From Pleurobrachia bachei (Eukaryota; Ctenophora; Tentaculata; Cydippida; Pleurobrachiidae): a DNA stretch of 25,514 bases. Each line of letters starts with the position of its first letter. Position 1 is the stretch's first letter. The notes under the pieces were generated by a model. That model did not search any database, was not told the DNA's origin, and worked only from the letters and a program-made list of their open reading frames with translations. The position numbers and the translations under genes are program-made. This document shows, one piece after another, positions 1 to 9,000 of the stretch. The stretch covers positions 36,641-62,154 of the forward strand of contig AVPN01000292.1 of assembly GCA_000695325.1 (NCBI GenBank), read 5' to 3'.

Positions 1-166
1 GGACAGGTTTATGGAGTGTATAGCTATGAGATGCCTTTAAAACTTTCTTCACGGCACTGCGTTTTGTGGTAGAATCTCTCTCCTTGGCTGCCTTGAAAAA
101 AGCATTTTGTCCAGTGTAAGCTCCGCTAAATGCAGGATCAATGTAAAGTTTTGCTAAGTTTGACAT
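1..166 (-). CDS. Polinton/Maverick-type integrase, N-terminal part (runs off the left edge)
   Basis: Read on the minus strand from the ATG at 166-164, the frame stays open for 55 codons to the window edge. The peptide has the layout I know from the start of F54H12.3-like integrases of Polinton/Maverick elements: an aromatic-Asp-Pro opening (LYIDPAFSGAY), a Phe-Phe-Lys-Ala-Ala stretch, a basic helix with VKKVL, and the signature SYTLHKPV at the edge. In complete proteins this is followed by the DDE/rve integrase core, which would lie outside the window to the left. The role would be insertion of element DNA. A TATA-containing promoter region and a divergent small zinc-finger ORF lie just upstream. 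Seen: open frame and motif. From family knowledge: integrase assignment. Not testable here: whether the element is complete. Other rve-type transposons with the same N-terminal motif are possible. Confidence 0.62.
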   Translation of the reverse strand, partial: MSNLAKLYIDPAFSGAYTGQNAFFKAAKERDSTTKRSAVKKVLKASHSYTLHKPV

Positions 167-245
167 AATGGATACTTTTTGACACTTGCGAACCCTATAA
201 ATAGTCCCGAGAGAGAAAGAGAACTCAATCATTTCAATCAATACC
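167..245 (+). promoter_or_regulatory. TATA-box promoter between divergent integrase and zinc-finger ORFs
   Basis: TATAAATAG lies at 196-204, about 42 bases before the ATG at 246. A pyrimidine-adenine initiator-like run (CTCAATC) sits about 20-30 bases downstream of the TATA box, where initiation would be expected. The ATG context (ACCATGG) is a strong Kozak match. The minus-strand integrase ATG is 30 bases on the other side, so the short gap serves two divergent ORFs. Activity is inferred. Confidence 0.45.
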
Positions 246-413
246 ATGGCGTCGTGTAATCAATGTGATGAAGTATTTGAAACCGTCAGTGATTTGCTTC
301 GACATAAAGCTGCGAACCATGTTCCCATTGTTGCAGTTACATGTCATGGGCTCGCAGCAGCTTCACTGGAGACTGGAATTGGACACAGTTTCAAGCGACT
401 CAGATCAAATTGA
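246..413 (+). CDS. Small C2H2 zinc-finger ORF of the Polinton-like relic (probably truncated)
   Basis: ATG at 246 in a strong Kozak context opens a 55-residue frame ending in TGA at 411-413. Residues 4-25 form one C2H2 zinc finger of spacing C-x2-C-x12-H-x4-H (CNQC ... HKAANH). A second cysteine and histidine follow near residues 33-34 but do not complete another finger. The ORF is divergent from the integrase fragment and shares its promoter gap. Small zinc-finger proteins occur next to integrases in Polinton-type elements, so I read it as part of the same mobile element, cut short by decay. A host zinc-finger exon is less likely because of the immediate TATA box and ATG. Confidence 0.45.
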   Translation: MASCNQCDEVFETVSDLLRHKAANHVPIVAVTCHGLAAASLETGIGHSFKRLRSN

Positions 414-489
414 TAATTATCACATTTTGGCTGCTATCACAAAATGTTGAATATCATCACAACTGCTCTAATAACTCCCCTCGCTCCAG

Positions 490-657
490 ATTTGGTGTTA
501 CTGACTAAATGCGAGGCAGTATCAAATGGAACTCTGTGTGAGGCTGATGGTAGTTTTCAAACAACTCAATGTGACCTGGAGGGAGGGAAGGACAATTGTC
601 ACTGCGTATATGGCGATGGGTACCCAATGGCTGGATCAGGGGAAATTTGTAACATCT
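490..657 (+). CDS. Thyroglobulin type-1 domain exon
   Basis: Acceptor CTCCAG at 484-489 and donor GTAAGT at 658 bound a phase 1 to phase 1 exon. The peptide has the thyroglobulin type-1 pattern: Cys, a short loop, Cys-x-x-Asp-Gly-Ser-Phe, Gln-Cys, then CHCV followed by a Gly-rich loop with GSG. The family consensus is CWCV, so the aromatic residue is replaced by His. These domains are extracellular, disulfide-bonded and often inhibit or bind cysteine proteases. The first exon(s) with a signal peptide are not recognisable in the window. It probably belongs to the same gene as the membrane-anchor exon at 1468-2068, but the phases (1 here, 2 there) need a connecting exon that I cannot identify. 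Confidence 0.6.
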
Positions 658-786
658 GTAAGTGCTGTCAGAGAGTTAAGAGTTTCAAATCGAGACAGTC
701 TCTTGTTAAAGCATACAGTATCCTAGACAGACACTTGCACAGTTGAGACAGTCTCAGTAGTTTGGGTCAGATGCTATAACAGCCAG

Positions 787-854
787 ATTCCCCTCTCTCA
801 GATCCTGAGATAACCCTTCATTCCCCTCTCTATCAGATCCAGAGATAACCCTTC
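787..854 (+). repeat. Two-copy tandem repeat, unit 33-35 bp
   Basis: Positions 787-819 and 820-854 share the opening ATTCCCCTCTCT and the ending GAGATAACCCTTC, with a two-base insertion and one substitution between copies. It looks like a local duplication inside an intron. Confidence 0.8.
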
Positions 855-1221
855 CGAAGTGTATTGCTGAATCGGTAGATAACCCATTTGCTACCTGTTT
901 ACCTTGGGGAGAATTCGCCGACGAAAGATGTTATGAGGTACTTGTTTATGATAACAGTCTGTATAGCGGCGCCATACCCCATTTGATTCTCAAATTGGGC
1001 GACAGTGTGCTCAGATCGGTTCGGCGGCGCCAGACAGATAACAGTAGGAGTAGAAGAAAGTAGTTAGTACCTGCATGAAATATCATAATCAATATCACCT
1101 CTTTCCCCAAGTATAAGACGAAACGGAAATCAAAGTACCTTGTAAATATTCCAATCAATCGATTATATTTCTTGAAGATACAGCGATTTATTATTTTAAT
1201 TCCTGCTCATTTTGGTATATA

Positions 1222-1398
1222 CAGTCGGACCCCGATATACCGGGGCCCGGATTTACCGGAACCCCGATTTACCGGGAGGATAAACTTCCCCCGATATGGG
1301 AACCTAACGGTATTTGACCCCGATATACCGGGCACCCCGATTTACCGGGCAAAAAAAACCCTTTCCCCCGAGCATCCCGGTAAATCGGGGTCCGACTG
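1222..1398 (+). mobile_element. Tigger/pogo-like MITE, copy 1, with TA target-site duplication
   Basis: The 177-bp element starts CAGTCGGACCCCGATATACC and ends with the reverse complement of CAGTCGGACCCCGATTTACC, giving terminal inverted repeats of about 23 bp. TA dinucleotides flank it at 1220-1221 and 1399-1400, as expected for Tc1/mariner-type transposition. The interior repeats the TIR core (accccgat-t/a-taccgg) several times. There is no transposase ORF, so it is non-autonomous. Related copies lie at 12123-12189 and near 23391. Confidence 0.82.
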
Positions 1399-1467
1399 TA
1401 TCTCAATAAATTACCAATTTCACTGTCATTTCACCATATCTCAGCCAATCTATATCTCCCTTTTCAG

Positions 1468-2068
1468 TTTGTTAAAGAACATCAGCAACACGAGCTACTG
1501 CAAAACAGACACTCTTCCACCCGTTGATTCCCCCAATTATCTCAGCGTCAATCTCCTTACCACGGCCAATGGGCCTGAGGACCTAATGGGAACATGGAAT
1601 ATCCACCATATAACATACCAAAGCCCAGTTGGTGCCTATCTGATCACAACCGATGGCCGGTATAAGCAGGTTGGGTGTGAGAAAGGACGGTGTAAGATCA
1701 AGAAATGTGTGAATATAAGAGCTCCAGTGGACTTATTCCCTAAATACAACCTACCCAATGAGGCACAGTGTGAGATGGTGATGGAGGCCGAGGGGGCGGT
1801 TTATGTTACGGTCAATATGACCGAATGCGATGCAGGAGATAAAAAGGATCTGAAGTTCAAATCTAAAACTGTGAATAAGTATGCTGCAGCACTTACAAAG
1901 GAGAGAAAACTTGTGCTAATTGATAGATTATGTGAAATTGCACTATCTCTTCTTGTTTTTAATGGATGTATCCTCTTGGTTGCACTCTGGAATGGGGTTA
2001 AGAATCACCAATTCTCCCTCCGAGATTTGTGTTTGGGTGATGGAGGGGAACAGAGGACGATCATCTGA
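1468..2068 (+). CDS. Last exon of a single-pass membrane protein (likely same gene as the thyroglobulin domain)
   Basis: Acceptor TTTTCAG at 1461-1467 opens a phase-2 exon that stays open to TGA at 2066-2068, about 200 residues. It has several cysteines, N-glycosylation sequons (NIS, NTS, NMT), and near the end one hydrophobic helix (LCEIALSLLVFNGCILLVALW, coded at about 1925-2000), followed by a short tail of about 25 residues. That fits a type I membrane protein with a glycosylated ectodomain. I do not recognise the ectodomain family. A long open frame continues upstream from 1172, but it reads through the MITE and the splice acceptor and is not used. An ATTAAA at 2214 is a possible weak poly(A) signal. 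Function is unknown beyond a cell-surface or secretory location. Confidence 0.55.
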
Positions 2069-2551
2069 CAAACAAGTTGTTGTTCTGGGAATGTTGTGCA
2101 GTGTGTGGGGTTTACTAACACTGAAATGTGACGGGGTTTTTTCTGTTTTATTTATCTGGTGACGAATTTCAGTTTTCAGCTGTTTACTTTTTAGGAATTG
2201 CAGTTCCATCTAATTAAATGCTATAGTAGGCCAAAACGAAAAATCAATAATTGCCAATTAATTGCAATTATCAAATTGAAAATCTTATTCTAATCTAAAG
2301 AGTAAACAAGCTGAAGCTGAATTCGTGTTGTATGCTAACCTATGTAAATTTATTATGGGGCAATTCTGTAAAACTCTTTCCGAAATTATAATTTTTCCAT
2401 GGCGCCACAATCGCCTTGGTATCAGATTTATATGCTGAGTCGTTAAATTCTTGGTAAAAGTGCTGGATGAGAATACGGATTACCGCGGAGAAGGGATTCG
2501 TGCCCTACAGTAACCGGGTATGCCCTGCCTCTCCATAGTCCCCCTATATAC

Positions 2552-2555
2552 TATC

Positions 2556-2609
<54 letters not shown>

Positions 2610-2610
2610 C
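2552..2610. repeat. (CT)n microsatellite
   Basis: Nearly pure CT dinucleotide run with a few interruptions. Reading frames across it on the minus strand are spurious Arg/Glu repeats. Confidence 0.95.
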
Positions 2611-2729
2611 TATAAAAGCAGATGTAGTAATGCACAGGCGTGACAGTGGTATAAGTTTCGCTTGTCCAGCTCAATCACGTGACATGCTTTGAGAATTACC
2701 AACTATTGAAAGCGATACTATTCAAAATA

Positions 2730-2835
2730 CGAGAGGGAGAGAGAGAGGGAGAACGAGAGGGGTGGGGGAGAGTCAGAGGAGAGATAGGGGAGAGATGGGG
2801 AGAAAGAGAGAAGGAGAGAGAGATTAGAGAGATAG
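2730..2835. repeat. GA-rich imperfect microsatellite
   Basis: Purine-rich GAGA/GGGA tract just upstream of the FAS-like gene. It could act as a promoter-proximal GA element, but nothing here shows that. Confidence 0.85.
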
Positions 2836-3074
2836 AGATCCCTCACTTATAACCTAAGTAGCATGTGTAGGATCACCTACAGCCTTATGATTCCACACAT
2901 TTACTCAACTGCACCTGTACAACATTTTCCAGCAGTTTCACTTTCTACAGTTGTTTGTGAGCACTGAGCACCTGATCGTGGTTTGTAGCTTCTCCATCAA
3001 TTATCACCCTTCTGTCGTGAGACAAAACCGTCTGCAACTCTTTGAGTAAAACCTCATCTGCACAAGAGCTCGAG

Positions 3075-6000
3075 ATGTCCAGAGGAGGTCATGAGGGATT
3101 TGTCACCAAGGGAGTAGAGGGAGATGAGATTGTTATTACCGGCATGTCAGGTCGGTTCCCAGAGTCAGAGAGTCTCCAGGAGCTCTGGGAAAACCTTCTT
3201 AGTAAAACCGACATGATCAAGGTCGATGGTGAGTTGTGGTACCCGCTTGTTGAGTAAGGGGGGGGGGCCTTACTCTTCCCTCTTAATGGTGAGTTGTGGT
3301 ACCCGCTTGTTGAGTAAGGGGGGGGGGGCCTTACTCTTCCCTCTTACTAAACAAGTACCCATCCTACACATGCCGACGGCCCTACTTGCCGACCATTCGG
3401 TAGGGAGACCTTACATGCATACACACCCTATATATGCCGACGGTATAGGGCCGTTGGCATGTAGGGGGTGACTCGGTGAGTTGTCCATGAGGGCTTGATG
3501 CCCCTTCTTTTATTCTTCCCTTCTTTCTCCTGGTCCCTTCTCTCAAATCAAACACTCATCTTTCTCTCTAATCTAACCCCTGATTCCTCCTCTGTCTCAT
3601 GTAACCCATCCCATCCGAACCCATCACTCCTCTCTCTCCCTCTTTCTCTCTCAGATCGGCGTTGGCCGGTGGGTGTGTTCGATGTTGATACATTTGGAAA
3701 GTTGAAAGATATCAGCCGGTTTGATAACGAGTTCTTTGGCTGGTCTCCCGAGGACAGCAACCAATGTGCTCCAGATGTAAGATGTTTGTTTAGTTGTTTG
3801 TTTGTTTGTTTGTTTCTTTGTTTCTTTGTTTCTTTGTTTCTTTGTCTTCACGTGCCTATCCAGATTAACCTTCTCCCCCTCTAGATAAGAGTAATGCTGG
3901 AGGTGGCTTGGGAGGCGATAGCAGACTCAGGGTACGATCCTAGTGAACTTCAAGATACCTCAACCGGAGTTTACATAGGTAAGTGTTGTGTATTATCTCA
4001 CCACCTTGCTGGGGTTTGCTGGACCCCTAAAACCTAAAACCGCTTCCGGTTTAACAATTTAAATCTTGGTGATTGCGTGGTTATGTTCTATCGTCCTCAA
4101 AGAGTTATCCCCCGCGACCCCCATTACCAGGTAACTGCATCATTGAGGCAGGCGAGGCGCTGACAAACAACGTTGGTAATATCACTGCAACCGGGTTTCT
4201 TAACGGTCTTCACAGCTCTCTCCCTAACCGTGTTTCACAGTTCTTCCGGTTTACTGGACCTAGTGAGACTCACGATACCGGCTGTTCAGCATCCCTCTAC
4301 TCGCTGGGTAGGTTATTGCAAATTTACGGCACTGGTAGCAAATATGTATCATACTCCCATATTCATATCCAGTGTTCACTCTGTGGAGCACTGTCACGAG
4401 CATCTAACAAATAAAGTAGTATACAGTGTGCAATACTGCACCCCCATGCATCAGATACGGCAGTGATGGCGATGAAGAGGGGAGATATCAGTGCAGCCCT
4501 GATAGGAGGGTGCAATCTAAACCTGAAACCTCAAGCCACCACCGCCCTTCACCGTATGAATATGGTATCCAGTGGACGGGGGTGTAGAGTGTATGATAAA
4601 TCTGCCGATGGGTATAGCAGAGCTGAGTGCATCTCTCTCGTCTTACTACAGGTAATCACATGTTATTGTCCGACGCTCAGCCCACGCTGGTTCGCTAATC
4701 GTGTGCATACTGTCTGGCGGCGACCTAATATGAATCAAAATGGGGCGGGGGCAGTTTAGTGCAAAATAGTGGCCAATATTTATTGCCATTTCAGTGGCGA
4801 AGTAAGGCCCGGAGGATATACGGAAGGATTGTTAACAGTGTGACAAACAATGATGGGTTTAAAGAGGAGGGAATCATCTTCCCTGACTCAAACAGCCAGG
4901 TATTACAACACTACTCCATAAGAAATTCACACGGAGAAATATACTTTCACCTAGTGAATCGTCTGCATTATCTATATCGTTGCCAGGTTCTGCCTACAGA
5001 AGGTTTGAACATAACAACTATATCGTATGGTGAAAGACGGCGTAAATTCCCTATCATGATCTCCCCACCATGGTCTTGACCCCTATTCTGCAGATATCCC
5101 TGTTGACGGAAGCGTACCAGGGAACATGTGTCAATGTGGGAGACGTGGCATATGTAGAGGCACATGGTACTGGTACCCAGGCTGGGGATACCCAGGAATG
5201 TCTAGCTGTGGATTCTTTTTTCTGTTCATCTCGTAAACAGGTAGAGCTTTAGGGAGAGAGAATTGAGAAATCTAAAGATCCCAGGCTGAGGAACGCCGTG
5301 TTACATCCCAGAATCTCAGTTGGTACCGAAGTTACCCCTCCTTTGTCAGCACAATTGACTATCTCAGCCTAGATGATGAAGAAGGGGAGAATGAAACTCT
5401 AGATCTTCTTTCGTGAATTGTACCAAGTTCTAACCACCTTCTTCCCAGAATGAACCCTTGTTGATTGGCTCAATCAAGTCGAATCTCGGCCATGCTGAAC
5501 CTGCTAGTGGAGTGGCTAGTTTGTGTAAGGTTCTGATGGCATATACACACGGAGTTATACCTCCCAACATCCATCTGAATGAGATCAACCCTAAACTGAC
5601 TGCTGTGGTGGAAGGTAGACTGAAGATAGTGGTAAGTGGGGACTGGGGTTAGGCAAAATTAGCCATTAGGCCGTAAATCAATACAGAGATAGTTGGGTGA
5701 TCATTGTTTTGTTCAAGGAAGAAGGGTCGAACATGGCTTGGTTACGAAGTCACCCCTAATATTGCTCGCGCCCACCGGGGCGCTCGCGTGGTGGGGTAAT
5801 TTCATTACCAAGAACAAGGCAAGGTGATCAATAGAAATTAAATTGGTTGTCATTAACAAGTGATCCTAAACCATTTAGACGGATGCCACGCCTCTAACCG
5901 GAAACGCCCTTGTATCTTTGAATGCCTTTGGGTTTGGAGGTTCCAACGCTCACGTTATTTTACTGCCAAATGAGAGAGAAGGAGGGGACGATGCGAGAAT

Positions 6001-9000
6001 TATGGAGGTCTTTGTAGCTGGGAGGACTGAGCGAGCTGTAGATGGGATACTGAATATCTGTCAGGCTAACCCAACCCCAGGTAATATAACCATACGAACC
6101 CACCACTTGCACTACCTCTCCACTACCTCTCAACTAAGTAATCGTGTGTACCAACCCCAGTAACCCACCACTCCAGGTGTCAGGGACGTTGTCAGGGGGA
6201 GTGTCCGGGTTGCTAAGGAACTCTATCCGTATCGAGGAGTGGCAACCTTCAACATATCAGGAGAGCAGCTCACACGAAAGATAGAACAAATCAAATCACC
6301 TCCTAAACCAGTACGTTTCCATTTCAGTTTTTTTCCTTTTGTCTTGACAGCACACAGTGCCTTGAAATGCCACCAGTGTTCGATGAAAATTGCCCAAAAC
6401 CAACTTTTGGTATTTGGCTCAGCTCGAAGGACGAAGAATATAACACCCGCTCCTATTTATCAGGTGTGGCTGTTGCTAGGTGGTCTAGGATCTCAGTGGC
6501 CAGGCATGGCGGATGGTTTGATGAGTTTTCCTGAGTTTTACAACTCTATTATGACCTGCCAGGCAGTTCTGGAGTGTCTTGGCGCAACTGAGATTGACAT
6601 ACCTTACATTATCACTAGCAAGGTAAAATGCCCCGGTAGTCCAAATTACCCCGGTCTACCCTTTGTTTTGTTTAGGAAGAGTTTGCGCTCAATTTTCATA
6701 CTTTTGATAGAATCTTTCCATCCATTTGCACAGTGGTTTATTCTATTGCGCGAGGTGGAAATTTCACACCTAGAACCGAAAGAATACAGAAAGATGATCT
6801 AAAGCAGGTCTTTAAGGGGTATTTCAACCCGAGAAATCGTTTAAAACACATTACAAGTCTCCCTGATCAACCTGGAACTCGGAAATTACATTTTTGGTCA
6901 CAGATTGAAAATTTGCTTCGCTACAAATCCTTGCGTTTTTATAAACATTTGATAAAAATTTTGCAAAAACTAATTTTTGGCCAAAAAAACTTTTTAGGGC
7001 TTTCAAAATTGCTTTAATCGACATAACAGCTCACATTAGGGTGGGTTAGAGTGATTTGGCTTACAAAAAGTAACTAATAGCAAAGTGTCCGGGTTAATTT
7101 TTAATCAAAAATCGTCAATTTTCAATAGAAAGTCGTCCGAAAAAAATTTAGCTGTACATAGCCGTCACCAAACTCTTCACTAAAGTTTCCCTATTAGTCT
7201 CTAGTAACATATAAAACCGGTTTTGTAGTGTAATAAGATGTAATAAATTACTATTTTTCCTTTTTTCTGGCCAAAAATAGGTGATTTTGAGGATGTCTTT
7301 TGAAATCCATGGTACAAAAGGACCTCAAAATATTTTTCAAAGCGGTTTTTTGCCTTTGTTAGAGAATAATCAGAGCAACACCCACACAAAATATCAAAAG
7401 CAGAGAGATAAAGGAAACTGCTAGATATGAGTTGGAGCTGGGCCTCAATTTACCACACAAAAAGATAATTTCACTAGAACTTTTCAATCGCGCATGTTCC
7501 AACTTGCCTAGGATCAAAACTACTCAACATTTTTCCATGCGGTTTTTTGCAATGAATCCGCTGAACCTTTTCCTTAAAGAACAACTAATAAACAGGAAAA
7601 GTTAGAAAAATGAAATTTACACCTCCTTAACCACTGTGATTTGGTATATTCTCGATGTTAACAAATATAACCAAATCATGAGTGCAAATTATGAGTCCTA
7701 ATTCTAACTCAATTTTAGGATTCTGACATAGTGAGCTCCATCTTCTCCATGTTTGTGGGTTTGTCTGCTCTAGCTGTTGGGCTTATTGATCTTCTTGGGC
7801 ATCTCGGCCTGTCCGTTGCTGGGGTCATTGGGCACAGTCTGGGTGACACACTGTGCGGGTACGCGTTAGGTTAGTACTACAGCACGAGTCATTGTTACCA
7901 TGGTTACCATTGTTAGTTGTTACCATGGTTTCCAAGATATCTACAACAACCCCCCCTACTGCAGGTCTGCACAGTGTTGAAACGGTAATGAAGGCTGCCT
8001 ACGCTCGAAGCACATTCTTTACCTCCCACTCTAACCGCCTCGCGGGGCACATGTACGGTGTGTCATGTGGTGTGGAGGACTTGGATCCTGGGGTTCATGT
8101 GGCCTGCTACAACAGCCCCTCTCATGTGACTGTCAGTCTCCCCGCTGGGAGTGGGACTGGAAAGGAGATCCTCTCTAGAAATGGTTTGTGGAGTTGTAAA
8201 TCTGTTGCCATTTCGGCAAAATTTGGCAAAATTTAGGCCAAATAGATGGAGCTGTAAATGTGATTCATGTTGCCATGGAAATTAGAAAAAAGCTCGATAA
8301 CAGAAAAACTCTCTAACCTTCTCTCCAACAATCAGGTTCAGTTCGGGTTCGTGAAGTTGCATCCGGTGGATTTGCCTTCCATCACCCTATATTCACCTCC
8401 CTAACATCTGACATCACCACCCTTCTCTCGAGTTGTGTTACCCCGGTAACGCGTCCTGACAATTGGATATCCACCTCATATCCACCGGAGAGCCAGCCCG
8501 TTACCATGGGAGCGGAGTTCTTCTCAGATAACCTGGTGAATCCTGTATACTTTGAGCAGAATGTCAGGGAGAGTCTGCCTGGTGATGCAATTGTTATCGG
8601 TAGGTGGCATAGCTGTACTAACAAAATGCTTCACGCGGCCGGTGTAGAGTTGACTGCGTCACCAACAGAAAGCCGGTATACTGTTGTAATTAAGCTGTGA
8701 TCTAACCTTATATACGTCTGATTTAGGGGTTTCTCTTGTCACCTCCCCCTCCCCCAAATCCAGAGATCTCAGGAAACTCGTCCCTTCTGGGTCTACTACC
8801 CTCCTCCAACACGAAGATAGGACTTGTCCGTTACAAGAAAAACTCTCGAGAATCTTTCCTAGCTGGTATGTGAAAATGTGTAACATGGGTCCCTCCAAAA
8901 ACTGTCAACTCTGCTCGATTAATTTCTGATTCTGGTCATTGTTTTCCTAATTCCTGTCGCTTATACTTCATGTTTTTATTCAGGGGTCGGTGAGCTGTTT

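Larger units (their letters stand above)
658..1467 (+). other. Intron/intergenic stretch with short tandem repeat and MITE
   Basis: Between the thyroglobulin-domain exon and the membrane-anchor exon. It holds a two-copy tandem repeat (787-854) and a Tigger-like MITE (1222-1398). A connecting exon of phase 1 to phase 2 should exist if the flanking exons are one gene, but none stands out. Confidence 0.5.
2069..3074. other. Intergenic region upstream of the FAS-like gene
   Basis: It holds the 3' flank of the membrane-protein gene, a CT microsatellite and a GA-rich tract. An in-frame TGA at 3018-3020 lies before the FAS-like start. I see no clear TATA box for the FAS-like gene. Confidence 0.6.
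3075..6310 (+). other. FAS-like gene: ketosynthase domain and linker (exons 1-10)
   Basis: Opens with EIVITGMSGRFPES, the typical KS start, and continues through DDRRWPVG, the nucleophile motif DTGCSAS (Cys about residue 175, codon 4283-4285; usual motif DTACSSS), NNDGFKEEG, EAHGTGT (His about 307, codon 5163-5165), KSNLGHAEPASG (His about 347) and FGFGGSNAHVIL. The Cys-His-His triad of decarboxylating condensation is complete. Residues about 440-505 are the KS-MAT linker. Exon 5 is best begun at 4455, not at the AG ending at 4463: the longer form (DTAVMAMKRG) keeps the family length. The intron at 5241-5448 contains no recognisable exon. Confidence 0.9.

Noticed and set aside
1172-1467. Upstream extension of the frame ending at 2068
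   Set aside because: It reads through the MITE and its TIRs and through the pyrimidine tract and AG of a splice acceptor; the coding part begins at 1468.
2480-2674. Arg/Glu repeat ORF on the minus strand
   Set aside because: Translation of the (CT)n microsatellite.
4464-4651. FAS-like exon 5 starting after the AG at 4462-4463
   Set aside because: Also in frame, but three residues shorter than the family alignment; the AG at 4453-4454 restores full length.
5241-5448. Possible extra exon with Asp/Glu-rich codons near 5367-5400
   Set aside because: KQ joins NEPLLIG directly, as in other FAS proteins, with both exon phases 0; no additional exon is needed.
6239-7017. Open frames extending from exons 10 and 11 into introns
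   Set aside because: They contain clear splice sites and lose FAS similarity past 6310 and 6622.
8727-8763. Earlier start of FAS-like exon 15 after the AG near 8725
   Set aside because: Adds a proline-rich insert and breaks the conserved VIEI..LLG strand; the pyrimidine-rich tract points to the AG at 8762-8763.
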